A stretch of 64,000 bases of DNA from Cryomorphaceae bacterium 1068 (GTDB lineage Bacteria > Bacteroidota > Bacteroidia > Flavobacteriales_D > Cryomorphaceae): positions 186,001-250,000 of the forward strand of contig JAPVXR010000001.1 in the NCBI GenBank assembly GCA_027214385.1. Reading direction: 5' to 3'. Position 1 is the stretch's first letter. Every line of letters starts with the position of its first letter. This document shows, piece by piece, positions 21,401-29,230 of the stretch. Under the pieces are notes generated by a model. The model did not search any database. It saw nothing but the letters and a program-made list of their open reading frames with translations, and had not been told where the DNA came from. Made by a program: the position numbers and the translations under genes.

Positions 21401-24400
21401 GCAGATTAATAATGGGATCTATTGCCAAAGGCGTTGGCTCTTCGATATCAACACAGCCGTTAAAAAGACAACCGTTGTCATCGATTAAATCCAAGCAATA
21501 AGTTCCCGGTCCTAAATTGGTAATCTCTTCCGCTGATGATGTGAATCCATCAGGGCCTGTCCAACTTAAGGCGTATGGAGCTGTGCCCCCGAAAATATTT
21601 GTAGAGATAACTCCATTAGCATCACCTGCACAAGCTATTTCAAATCCACCTTCGAAAGAAGAGGTAGTGAATGTGACTCCTATCTCTTCCGGTTCAGATA
21701 CACCGAAACACGCATCACCTTCGCAACCATTCGCATCAATCACTTGCACGCAATAGGTCCCGGGCTCCAGATCAGTGATGTCTTCATCGATAGAAGTATA
21801 TCCATTGGGTCCTGTCCAAGTAATATCGAATGGAGCACTTCCGGTAATGATATTGATGCTGATAGAGCCATTGTTGCCTCCAAAGCAATCTACACCAGTA
21901 GTTTCATCCAAGTCGATTTGTACTCCATCGGGAGCTATCAATTCTATACATTCCGTTTCGTTACAACCGTTTGCATCAGTTACTGTAAGGCAGTATTCTC
22001 CTTCTGTGAGTAGCGCAATATCCTCATCAGTAGATGTAAACCCATTTGGGCCCAGCCAAAGAAGGCTCAGAGGCGCAGTGCCTCCTGATACAGTCGCGTC
22101 AATCGACCCATCTTCTGCACCTGCACACGACAAATTCAATCCATTTGCATACTCAAAAGCGTCAAGTGCAATTGAAATTGCATCGGGCTCCGTAAGTATG
22201 ATGCATTCGCTTTGGCTGCAATTGTTGTCGTCGGTTACTGTCACACAATATTCGCCAGCGACAAGATTGAAGAGATCTTCATCAGAAGATGTAAATCCGT
22301 TAGGTCCTGTCCAGCTTATTGTTATGGGAGTGGTTCCTCCTTCAAATATCAAGTTAATTGATCCATCGGATCCGCCTTGGCAGGAAATATTATTTCCATT
22401 GATTGTTTCAGCGATCAGAGCTATTTCCAGTTCAGGTGGCTGCACGAGCAAAACCGTCTCAACGGTAGTACAGCCGTCGTCATCTTCGACGAAAACGCTG
22501 TACTCTCCCGCTTCGAGATCCTCAATAGGATTGTCGAAGACAGGCCCATATCCGTTTGGTCCGATCCAAACAAATGAGAATGGAGCAACCCCATTTACAG
22601 GGATGGCTTCTGCTGATCCATCTTCCGCATCAAAGCAGCTGATGTTAAATTCATTCAGGTATTCGCTCAATACGAAATCAACCATTAGTGTATCGGGAGC
22701 TACAATCTCAATAAACTCATTTTGTACACAGCCATTGTCATCAATTAACACAGCCTCATATATACCGGGACCGAGATTGATGACATCTTCTTGGTTAGAA
22801 AAATTAGGGTCACCCGCAGTATTCCACTGATAGCTGTAAGGTTCTGTTCCTCCTGAAGGAGTGGTATAAATTTCGCCATCAAGACTGTTGAAACAAGTCG
22901 TGTTGAATCCATTGTAATCCGACAGGGAGTCAACTGTAATCACGAGGTCGTCAGGCTGAATTACCGTAACGGCATCGAGATAAATACATCCATTGGCATC
23001 TGCTATGGTGACTAAGTAGACACCACCTTCCAAGTCGGTAAAACTAGTGCCCGTTCCTGTAAATCCACCTGGTCCTGTCCAATCAGCAGTATAAGCAGGA
23101 ACACCTCCTGATATGGTGATGTCAAGGGTACCTGTAGGAATACCAAAGCAAAGACTTGGGGTTGAAGTTGATTCTATGCTGATAGGTGTTGGAGCTGTTA
23201 GGGTAATTTCATCTGTGGCTTCACATCCGTTTGCATCTGTTACGGTAACAGAATATGTTCCTGGTCCGAGATCAGTAAGGTCTTCATCAGTTGATGTCTC
23301 AAGCCCCGGCAAGTTCCAAAGAACATCGTATGGTGGCGACCCACCGGTAAGAGTTAAGTCAATGGTCGCGGTGCTGTCATCAGCGCAAGCGACATTAAAT
23401 CCACCGCCGAATACCGAAGGTGTTAGATCTAAAGCTAATCCCTCAGTAGGACCGCCGATTGTCACGGGAACAACTACCGGAGTAGCACACCCATTGTCAT
23501 CCGTAACCGTTACCGAGTATGTTCCTGCCACCAAGCCTGTGGCTGTAGAAGTCTGTTGTGATGCGGGGTCATCCCATTGGTAGCTGTAAGAGCCGCTACC
23601 ACCTGTGGCGGTAACTGTAGCTGCTCCTGAGCCGTCACCAAAGCAAAGTACATCAGTTTGCGAAGTGATTTCGGCATCGAGTGGCTGATCAGGTTCTGTA
23701 ATTGTGATTTCAAAATCTATTATACAACCGTTAGCATCTTCTATCGAAGCCGTGTAGGTGCCAGCCAATAAATTAATGACGGTTGGTCCTGTTTGGTTTG
23801 CCGGATCGTCCCAAGTGATGACGTAATCTGCTGTTCCTCCTGAGATATTGATAGTAACTGCGCCTGTTGCATCTCCGTTGCAGAGTACATTCTGGACAGA
23901 AACTAGCTCAACTTGAAGCGGCGTAGGTTCTATCAGTTCAAAAGTCTCAGCGATTGTACATCCCTGGAAATCTGTAACTGTTACGGTATAAGATCCTTCT
24001 TCGAGATTTTCAATTAGCGGACCAGTAGATGGTGGAACCGTATTCCATTGGAATGAGTAAGGAGCGGTGCTACCGATGGCTTCAACTTCTATGCTTCCAT
24101 CCGCAAAACCTGAACAAGACGGAGAGATGAGTTCAACTAAATTGATTTCGAGCGCTGAAGGTTCAGTTAGTTCATAAGTCGCATCGGTCGTGCAACCGAA
24201 ATCGTCAGTCACAGTCACTGTGTAGCTTCCGGGTGAAAGGTTGTTTATACTCGAGCCTGATTGAACGGGGTCAGTATTCCATGAGTAAGTGTAAGGTGCT
24301 GTTCCTCCTGTAGCATTTACTGAAATACTCCCATTATCAAATCCATTACACGTTGGATTAACCAATAAGAGAAGATCGATTTCCAACACAGCTGGTTCCA

Positions 24401-26747
24401 AAATATTAAATGGAAGTTCAAGTGTACATCCGTTATCGTCCGTTACTACAAGGGTGTAACTTCCTACTCCTAAATCAGAGATGGATGGTTCGTCATCCCC
24501 TGGTTGAGCGCTCCACTCGTAAATGTAGGGAGGCGTTCCGCCACTAATAGTTGCTGTGGCTGATCCATCTGAAAATCCATTGCAGGATGCATTTGTTGCA
24601 GCGATGCTACCCTCGAGTGCTGTTACGGGTTCTGTAATCTCAATTTCTGTAGTTCCTTGGCATCCATTAATATCAGTAATCGATGCGGTGTAGAATCCGG
24701 CAGTTAAATTTACAGCAGTTGCTCCAAATTGAGGTGGTACGGTGTTCCAGACTATCGTGTAAGGTCCGACTCCACCTATAGGGGAAATTGTTACCTCTCC
24801 TGTAGCTTCGCCAGTACACAATACATCTGTTCTGTCTTCAAGTCCGGCCGTTATCGGGTCAGGAGCTAACAAGGTTATGGTTCCTGTTTGGGTACAGTCG
24901 TTGTCGTCTGTAACGGTGACTTCATAAGTGCCAGATACCAAATTGACAGCTGTCTGTGATGTTTGGGCCGCTCCGTCATTCCATAAATAGCTATACGGCG
25001 GAGTACCACCCGATGGTATTACCGTGGCTTGGCCGTCATTTGCTTCAAAGCAAGATACATTGAAACCACCTTGGAATACTGAGCTGGTAAGCTCCAACTC
25101 TATTGCAGGTACTTCTGTTATTTCTACAGATAGGTCTCCGGTGCACCCGTCACGGTCGGTCACTAATACGGCATAAACGCCCGGGGCAAGGTCAGAAAGA
25201 TCTTCATCATTTGATGAAAATCCATTCGGTCCTACCCATTCAATTTCATAAGGGCTTTCTCCTCCTGAAATGGACAAATCAATACTCCCGTTATCATCTC
25301 CCGTACAATCAATATTGATGGATGTTGCCGAAAGCTGAACGTCGCTTACTCGTATTTCAGCCAAAGCCGTAGATTGGCATGCCGCTGCTGTAACGGTTAG
25401 GAGATAATCAATGTCGAGAAGTGGGCTAGTGGTAGGTTCCTTGATGCTGGGGTCATCCAAATAATCTGTCGGACTCCAGTTAAAATTGGCATTGTCATCT
25501 GCATCAACTGAAAAGGTCAACGAGTTTCCTAGGCAAACAAATGCCAAGGGAGGATCTATAGAGACATTTATCGAGTCGTTGATAAATACGCGGATACTAT
25601 CTTGGACAGTGCCTGCACAATTAGGGTTTCCAACGAATATGTCTATAAATTCCTCTCCCTCTATGATTCCGTCATCAAAAGGAATGATATCGATCGATAC
25701 GGATGCCTGATTTGCGGGAATAGTGATGGTTTTGGGGACGGCCGGATCAGGATCATCTCCAATTTGCTCATAGTCCATCCCGTTGGTTGCTGTTCCGTCC
25801 ACGAAGAAAGTCACCACTTCATCTTGATCCGTTACAGGTGTTCGAGTGAATGTAACCGTACCGTTATTGCAACCTTCAATGGTCGATTCCAAATTGCCTT
25901 CATTGCTTTGGCTGAGAGCAATACTGTTGCTTTCGATCGCCTCGATCAAAACAGCTGAATCCCATTCGGGATCCGCGACATCGGCAATAACTAATTTGAT
26001 GGAAAAAGTATCACAGGGTGTTACCTGTCTGACTGCTGAAAGTCCCGTAGTCCAAGCATCGTATTGAAGCGGTGCGGTAAGTCCTAAAGGGTTAGGTACA
26101 TAGAATTCAGGATTAGAAGGTGGCACTCCTATGTCAGGGTTTCCATTGTTGATGGTGTTTATTCCTACGGAAGTGCTTGTTCCGGGAAGTACTGCGATGT
26201 TTTCTAATCCGCCTAATCCGGGATCGCCAATGATACCGGGGCCGCTGATAAAAAATCCGAAGAAATCGTTGAAAGGAGTTCCTACGTACTCATCATACTC
26301 TTCACTGGCAAAGGTAAAGTTGAAGCGAAGGCTATCACCGACAGGAACTACATCAAATTCAAGAATACAGGCATCGAAGCTACTGTTTCCTGTGATTGTC
26401 GTGATCAAAGGATCTCCCGGAGTTCCGTTTATCGTAGTAGAAGCTTCCGTATTATTCGGACCTAAGAGATTTTCGATACTTCCTGTAGTAAGGATTATTC
26501 CCTCTCCTTCGGGGAAATCGGGAATGCCTGTAATTGAATACGTTCCTGATGCGCTGTCTGCACATACCAGCTGAGGGTTCAGTATTTGAACTCCGTTTCC
26601 CGCTATCGCCTGACTCAATTCCGAAGCAGGAACATTGTATTCCAGATCAATTTGAGCAATCGATTGGGTAGGGATGAGAAGTATGGCAAGAGCAAGAAAG
26701 GCTGCTGATAGAAGCTTCATTTGGGTGATTTTGAATGCGGCTTTCAT
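18462..26747 (-). CDS. Giant SprB-like adhesin with T9SS type B signal
   Basis: A 2761-residue surface protein. I chose the ATG at 26747, which overlaps the upstream stop as ATGA, over a TTG six bases earlier. Signal peptide is residues 1-32. A choice-of-anchor-L-like domain follows (about 33-245, FTFASEEYDEYVGTPFNDFF), then a Calx-beta-like domain (about 265-375) and an Ig/PKD-like stretch (about 395-465). I counted 27 SprB-type repeats of about 80 residues (about 470-2670), each closing with a DxNGC-like motif. The end is a gliding-motility-type C-terminal domain (about 2672-2761, ISPNGDGFND then VFNRWGNIVYE), the T9SS type B signal. The family suggests a cell-surface adhesin; gliding itself cannot be inferred. 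Confidence 0.93.
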   Translation of the reverse strand: MKAAFKITQMKLLSAAFLALAILLIPTQSIAQIDLEYNVPASELSQAIAGNGVQILNPQLVCADSASGTYSITGIPDFPEGEGIILTTGSIENLLGPNNTEASTTINGTPGDPLITTITGNSSFDACILEFDVVPVGDSLRFNFTFASEEYDEYVGTPFNDFFGFFISGPGIIGDPGLGGLENIAVLPGTSTSVGINTINNGNPDIGVPPSNPEFYVPNPLGLTAPLQYDAWTTGLSAVRQVTPCDTFSIKLVIADVADPEWDSAVLIEAIESNSIALSQSNEGNLESTIEGCNNGTVTFTRTPVTDQDEVVTFFVDGTATNGMDYEQIGDDPDPAVPKTITIPANQASVSIDIIPFDDGIIEGEEFIDIFVGNPNCAGTVQDSIRVFINDSINVSIDPPLAFVCLGNSLTFSVDADDNANFNWSPTDYLDDPSIKEPTTSPLLDIDYLLTVTAAACQSTALAEIRVSDVQLSATSINIDCTGDDNGSIDLSISGGESPYEIEWVGPNGFSSNDEDLSDLAPGVYAVLVTDRDGCTGDLSVEITEVPAIELELTSSVFQGGFNVSCFEANDGQATVIPSGGTPPYSYLWNDGAAQTSQTAVNLVSGTYEVTVTDDNDCTQTGTITLLAPDPITAGLEDRTDVLCTGEATGEVTISPIGGVGPYTIVWNTVPPQFGATAVNLTAGFYTASITDINGCQGTTEIEITEPVTALEGSIAATNASCNGFSDGSATATISGGTPPYIYEWSAQPGDDEPSISDLGVGSYTLVVTDDNGCTLELPFNILEPAVLEIDLLLLVNPTCNGFDNGSISVNATGGTAPYTYSWNTDPVQSGSSINNLSPGSYTVTVTDDFGCTTDATYELTEPSALEINLVELISPSCSGFADGSIEVEAIGSTAPYSFQWNTVPPSTGPLIENLEEGSYTVTVTDFQGCTIAETFELIEPTPLQVELVSVQNVLCNGDATGAVTINISGGTADYVITWDDPANQTGPTVINLLAGTYTASIEDANGCIIDFEITITEPDQPLDAEITSQTDVLCFGDGSGAATVTATGGSGSYSYQWDDPASQQTSTATGLVAGTYSVTVTDDNGCATPVVVPVTIGGPTEGLALDLTPSVFGGGFNVACADDSTATIDLTLTGGSPPYDVLWNLPGLETSTDEDLTDLGPGTYSVTVTDANGCEATDEITLTAPTPISIESTSTPSLCFGIPTGTLDITISGGVPAYTADWTGPGGFTGTGTSFTDLEGGVYLVTIADANGCIYLDAVTVIQPDDLVITVDSLSDYNGFNTTCFNSLDGEIYTTPSGGTEPYSYQWNTAGDPNFSNQEDVINLGPGIYEAVLIDDNGCVQNEFIEIVAPDTLMVDFVLSEYLNEFNISCFDAEDGSAEAIPVNGVAPFSFVWIGPNGYGPVFDNPIEDLEAGEYSVFVEDDDGCTTVETVLLVQPPELEIALIAETINGNNISCQGGSDGSINLIFEGGTTPITISWTGPNGFTSSDEDLFNLVAGEYCVTVTDDNNCSQSECIILTEPDAISIALDAFEYANGLNLSCAGAEDGSIDATVSGGTAPLSLLWLGPNGFTSTDEDIALLTEGEYCLTVTDANGCNETECIELIAPDGVQIDLDETTGVDCFGGNNGSISINIITGSAPFDITWTGPNGYTSIDEDITDLEPGTYCVQVIDANGCEGDACFGVSEPEEIGVTFTTSSFEGGFEIACAGDANGVISTNIFGGTAPYALSWTGPDGFTSSAEEITNLGPGTYCLDLIDDNGCLFNGCVDIEEPTPLAIDPIINLPDCGDGTLAEVDLQISGSVPPYTINWSNGGDTEVISLDNGEYDVIITDANNCLIEETIVITLPESLLIGFDTPILPGGVNIACNGESTGSIDLTLFNANGIVTINWTGPNGFVSTDEDLSNLEAGEYCVSVVDELGCEANDCITLTEATAIDATFESTDVLCDAGTEGEVTITVSGGVPVYEIEWTGPAGFTAMGATISGLAAGTYCATITDANGCTDIFCVDIFQPLIISIGLTSPETDGFNIGCFGDNTGEITSTISGGTAEYDYSWTGPNGYASSDENPINLFAGEYCLTITDVNGCAETECITLTEAPGIEYTFDVFEYPNGFNTSCGDICDGSIDLSITGGTAPITIAWTGPPGFSADTEDLTDLCAGTYTVTTTDANGCVQSASVTLTQPTPIAIDLESPVFGGGFEVSCSGANTGSITATIVGGENGLTFSWSGPNAFTSEDQDLQDLFAGTYDLIVTDGNGCFAEASITLTEPAEPLQGTITASSFPSGDNISCTGLDDGSISTVVTGGTEPYEFNWNGPDGFVSSDQNIENLMAGDYTLVILDANSCVQTINISLTEPAESLTAELEVISEVLCADSLNGSLSVSFSGGSPNINIQWIGPNDFTSSEFTISDLPAGTYTFALTDANGCSVSGAQNLANLSPIVITADLTSPICETLTGIIDVSVSGGTPAYEYLWNTGDTSQDLVAIGPGVYDLLVTDGNGCESTASFDLTVTNNLEVSASLTSPACFGDSNGAIEISVISGEEPIDFAWTGPDDFTEVGDFIMNIVEGTYTLTAVDANGCSVTESYVLTEPDLLEIEELEAVVYSNGFNLTGFESGDGIIREPDIIGGSSPYLIDYVGPNGYTSSGLGDQGGLEAGWYFVTITDANQCTAVDSIELIQPVPIELPNGISPNGDGFNDGLVVRGLEDFPENKLIVFNRWGNIVYEEDNYQNVAPWVGTNESGEELPEGTYFVIVELSGIDNLKGYLELRR
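20470..22430 (-). repeat. SprB repeats 13-20 with extra cysteine pair
   Basis: Within the adhesin, repeats 13-16 and 18-20 carry two added cysteines: one after the GEY/GTY turn and one five residues after the DxNGC cysteine (for example GEYCLTVTDANGCNETEC). Repeat 17 and the flanking repeats lack them. Limits are approximate. The pattern points to local expansion of one repeat subtype. Confidence 0.8.
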
Positions 26748-27109
26748 TGACAAAAAGATTCTAGTTCTATTGCTTTAATGGTATGAATAGATTCAATCTT
26801 ATCGGAAGAGAATGAGCTCTGTAAGGATGTTTTTAACTCATCTTCGATTTGGTGCACTCTTTTAGGGTAATCTGCAGAAACCGCTACGATGACTGAGTTT
26901 CTGGAACTGCAAGCAGAGCGGAGTTGAAAAGGGGATTCACTAAAGATCCCTGAATCCACATCTCTTTCTGAATCAATGGATTGCTCAAACGTAACCTCAA
27001 AGTACCTGTAGTAGGTTGTTGCTTCTTGAGCGTATGAAAAAGACGAAAGGATAAAAAAGCCGAGTAAAAGAAAAACGGTCGACTTGCAAGTTTTCAGGGG
27101 AGAGAACAT
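26744..27109 (-). CDS. Small exported protein heading adhesin operon
   Basis: I do not recognise this family. The 121-residue protein has a clear signal peptide (MFSPLKTCKSTVFLLLGF, cleavage after SYAQ near residue 28). The mature part of about 93 residues has two cysteines (67 and 120), which could form a disulfide. I chose the ATG at 27109; a TTG six bases upstream is possible. Its stop overlaps the adhesin start as ATGA, so the two are likely translationally coupled. Context suggests a periplasmic or surface role with the SprB-like protein, which is inference only. Confidence 0.75.
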   Translation of the reverse strand: MFSPLKTCKSTVFLLLGFFILSSFSYAQEATTYYRYFEVTFEQSIDSERDVDSGIFSESPFQLRSACSSRNSVIVAVSADYPKRVHQIEDELKTSLQSSFSSDKIESIHTIKAIELESFCQ

Positions 27110-27208
27110 AGTCAAGGTGTGTGATTACTTGATAAAATTAGAATTCCATGTAAGCTTATTTGGGCGCACTCATGGAAGTTATAAAGAATCACAGTTCAAT
27201 AACCTCGC

Positions 27209-27952
27209 TCAACTCATTGATCTCTGACGCAAGGTTTCGAATAAAATGATACCAGTAGCAGTCGAAACATTCAATGAAGAAGTACGCCCTTTAAGTGCAA
27301 TACGGATTTGATCCGTAGAGGTTGCCAAATTCTCGATTTGGATTCCACTTTCCTCAGATCCCATTACCAAAGCTGATGGTGTAGTAAGATCAGCGTCAGT
27401 ATAGGTGAGTTCTGCTTTTTCGTGACAAGCAATAATTCGGAGACCGCTGGATTTTAAGAAATTGAGCGTTTCGGTAAGATTCATTGATCTGCAAATGGGG
27501 ATTTGAAGAAGCGCTCCCGCTGAGGTCTTTATGGCATCAGGTCCGATTTGTGCGGAGCCTTTTGTTGGAACAACGACGGCATGAACCCCTGCGCATTCGG
27601 CGGTTCGGCAGATAGCTCCGAAATTCCTGACATCAGTAACTCCGTCCAATACAAGTATAAGTGGTGTTTCACCTTTTTCGTAAAGATCAGGAAGCAACCA
27701 TTCAATGTTCTGGTATTCGATCGGAGAGATGAATGCGATCATTCCCTGGTGGTTCTTTCCAGTTATCCGGTCCAGTTTCGCTTTTGGTACATACTGAATG
27801 GGGACTTCTGCTTTTCGCAGACCGTTCACTACATCATATCCGGCATCTCCTTTAAGCCCTTTTTGAACAAGAACTTTTTCAATGGGTTTCCCCTCATTCA
27901 AAGCTTCAGAAATGGGATGAATACCGTAAGCAATAAATTCCTTGTTTTTCAT
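27209..27952 (-). CDS. rlmB: 23S rRNA 2'-O-methyltransferase RlmB
   Basis: A SpoU/TrmH-family enzyme that methylates a guanosine ribose of 23S rRNA (G2251 in E. coli). The N-terminal substrate-binding domain (about 1-80, YGIHPISEALNEGKPIEKV) is followed by the knotted catalytic domain with NFGAICRTAECAGVHAVV, LVMGSEESGI and SLNVSTATGIILFETLRQR, its three signature motifs. Length is 247 residues, as expected. It starts six bases after the GWxTD gene, so it closes that operon. Confidence 0.95.
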   Translation of the reverse strand: MKNKEFIAYGIHPISEALNEGKPIEKVLVQKGLKGDAGYDVVNGLRKAEVPIQYVPKAKLDRITGKNHQGMIAFISPIEYQNIEWLLPDLYEKGETPLILVLDGVTDVRNFGAICRTAECAGVHAVVVPTKGSAQIGPDAIKTSAGALLQIPICRSMNLTETLNFLKSSGLRIIACHEKAELTYTDADLTTPSALVMGSEESGIQIENLATSTDQIRIALKGRTSSLNVSTATGIILFETLRQRSMS

Positions 27953-27958
27953 AGTGAT

Positions 27959-29230
27959 CTAGTATACCTGACCATTGCGCCAAGATTCGATGGATCTGTA
28001 CCAAGATGGTTTGTAATAATCTTCTCTGCTGAGCCGATAATCGTTTTCAGTAAAGGGATTGTCAACTTTAATAAATCGAAAAGTAATGGAGAGAGGATTT
28101 CGTTCCTCACCGTAAATCCAGGTTTCCAATTGACCTGTTTTGTATATTTTGTTTGGCTCTCCATAAATTATGTAGACTAATCCCCGATCTGACATCCAAC
28201 CCTCGAGATGCGAGGAGAAAAACTTATTAGCAATCTCCACTCTCCCGTAGTAGGTTTTGATATTCTTTCTTGCGCGATTCCGATCTCCTGCCCAATCGAC
28301 CCAATACTTTTCCATTTCAACCTTTAGGGCGGGAGCCTCCAAAAGGCTTTTGTATTCTTTTCCACTCACTAAATAGCGAAAAGGCTCAACCATATTTTGG
28401 ACTTTCTGGACTTCGGGAAACTCTTCTGAAGAAACGAAAAGTGTAAAACCTTCTTTTACCGTGGTATCCAAACGGAAATGATAGAATCCTTCCTGATCTG
28501 AAATAAAATTGAATTGACCTGAATCCGCAGTCAATACAAATTGATCATCGGGATTGTAATCGAATGGCTTTGGGTCATAGTAAGCAAAAGGAGGTGGTGG
28601 CAGTGGAAACGATCGATTGTAATAGTTGACATAGATGACCTCGGTATCCAGTATTTCGTAGTCTAGTATGTAGTTGGTTTTGTTCTTTATCCTATCTGTA
28701 AAGATCGGAGTGGATAATCCTTTTTCAAATAAAAGGAAGTTTTCGCGGTTGTTCGGTCCATACTTTTCGGTAAGAATTAGCTCTTCTGAGCTTTTGTTAC
28801 TTGATTCATCCCGCATGGTCACGCTTAAGCTGTAGTTATTGCCTTCGGGTAAGTAAATGGTTGTGCTGATCAAAGCCGTTTCTCCTTTTTTCTGCTTTGG
28901 TATTGGAGGAACAGAAACGGTCTTTTTCTGTGGCCGGAGGGTTGTTTCTGCTTTACCTGGAATCGGTTCAATTTCCACAATTACTGATGCTTCATATTCT
29001 TCATCTGATCTCACATAAAGCATGTTTTCCGTGTCAAATTTGATGAATACGGTAGTGGAATCTGAGCTTTTATGAAAAAGTTTAACCTCGGGTTGGATTT
29101 TCAATTTGGCTTCGCCGTAAGAGGTGGGTACTTCTTCTGAAGACACTTCATTTGTCGATGAGCATGCGTGAAATAGAGAGCCAATCAGCACGATACCTAG
29201 AATTCCTAATAGTCTATGCGTCCTCACCAT
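27959..29230 (-). CDS. GWxTD-domain lipoprotein
   Basis: A 423-residue protein with a lipoprotein signal ending in FHACSS (Cys about residue 23). The middle looks beta-rich and may be an Ig-like fold. The C-terminal part has the GWxTD motif as GWMSDRGLVYIIYGEP (about residues 343-358), which defines a family seen in Bacteroidota and related phyla with no known function. The start overlaps the end of rmuC by 17 bases. It probably faces the periplasm or the cell surface. Confidence 0.85.
   Translation of the reverse strand: MVRTHRLLGILGIVLIGSLFHACSSTNEVSSEEVPTSYGEAKLKIQPEVKLFHKSSDSTTVFIKFDTENMLYVRSDEEYEASVIVEIEPIPGKAETTLRPQKKTVSVPPIPKQKKGETALISTTIYLPEGNNYSLSVTMRDESSNKSSEELILTEKYGPNNRENFLLFEKGLSTPIFTDRIKNKTNYILDYEILDTEVIYVNYYNRSFPLPPPPFAYYDPKPFDYNPDDQFVLTADSGQFNFISDQEGFYHFRLDTTVKEGFTLFVSSEEFPEVQKVQNMVEPFRYLVSGKEYKSLLEAPALKVEMEKYWVDWAGDRNRARKNIKTYYGRVEIANKFFSSHLEGWMSDRGLVYIIYGEPNKIYKTGQLETWIYGEERNPLSITFRFIKVDNPFTENDYRLSREDYYKPSWYRSIESWRNGQVY

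Noticed and set aside
20065-22830. Several long open frames on the plus strand, up to about 350 codons, opposite the adhesin gene
   Set aside because: They mirror the repeat structure of the minus-strand adhesin, lack signal peptides and known motifs, and arise from its biased codon make-up.
18462-26747. CRISPR or tandem DNA repeat array in the adhesin gene
   Set aside because: The repetition is at protein level with diverged DNA and a continuous reading frame; there are no short identical repeats with spacers.
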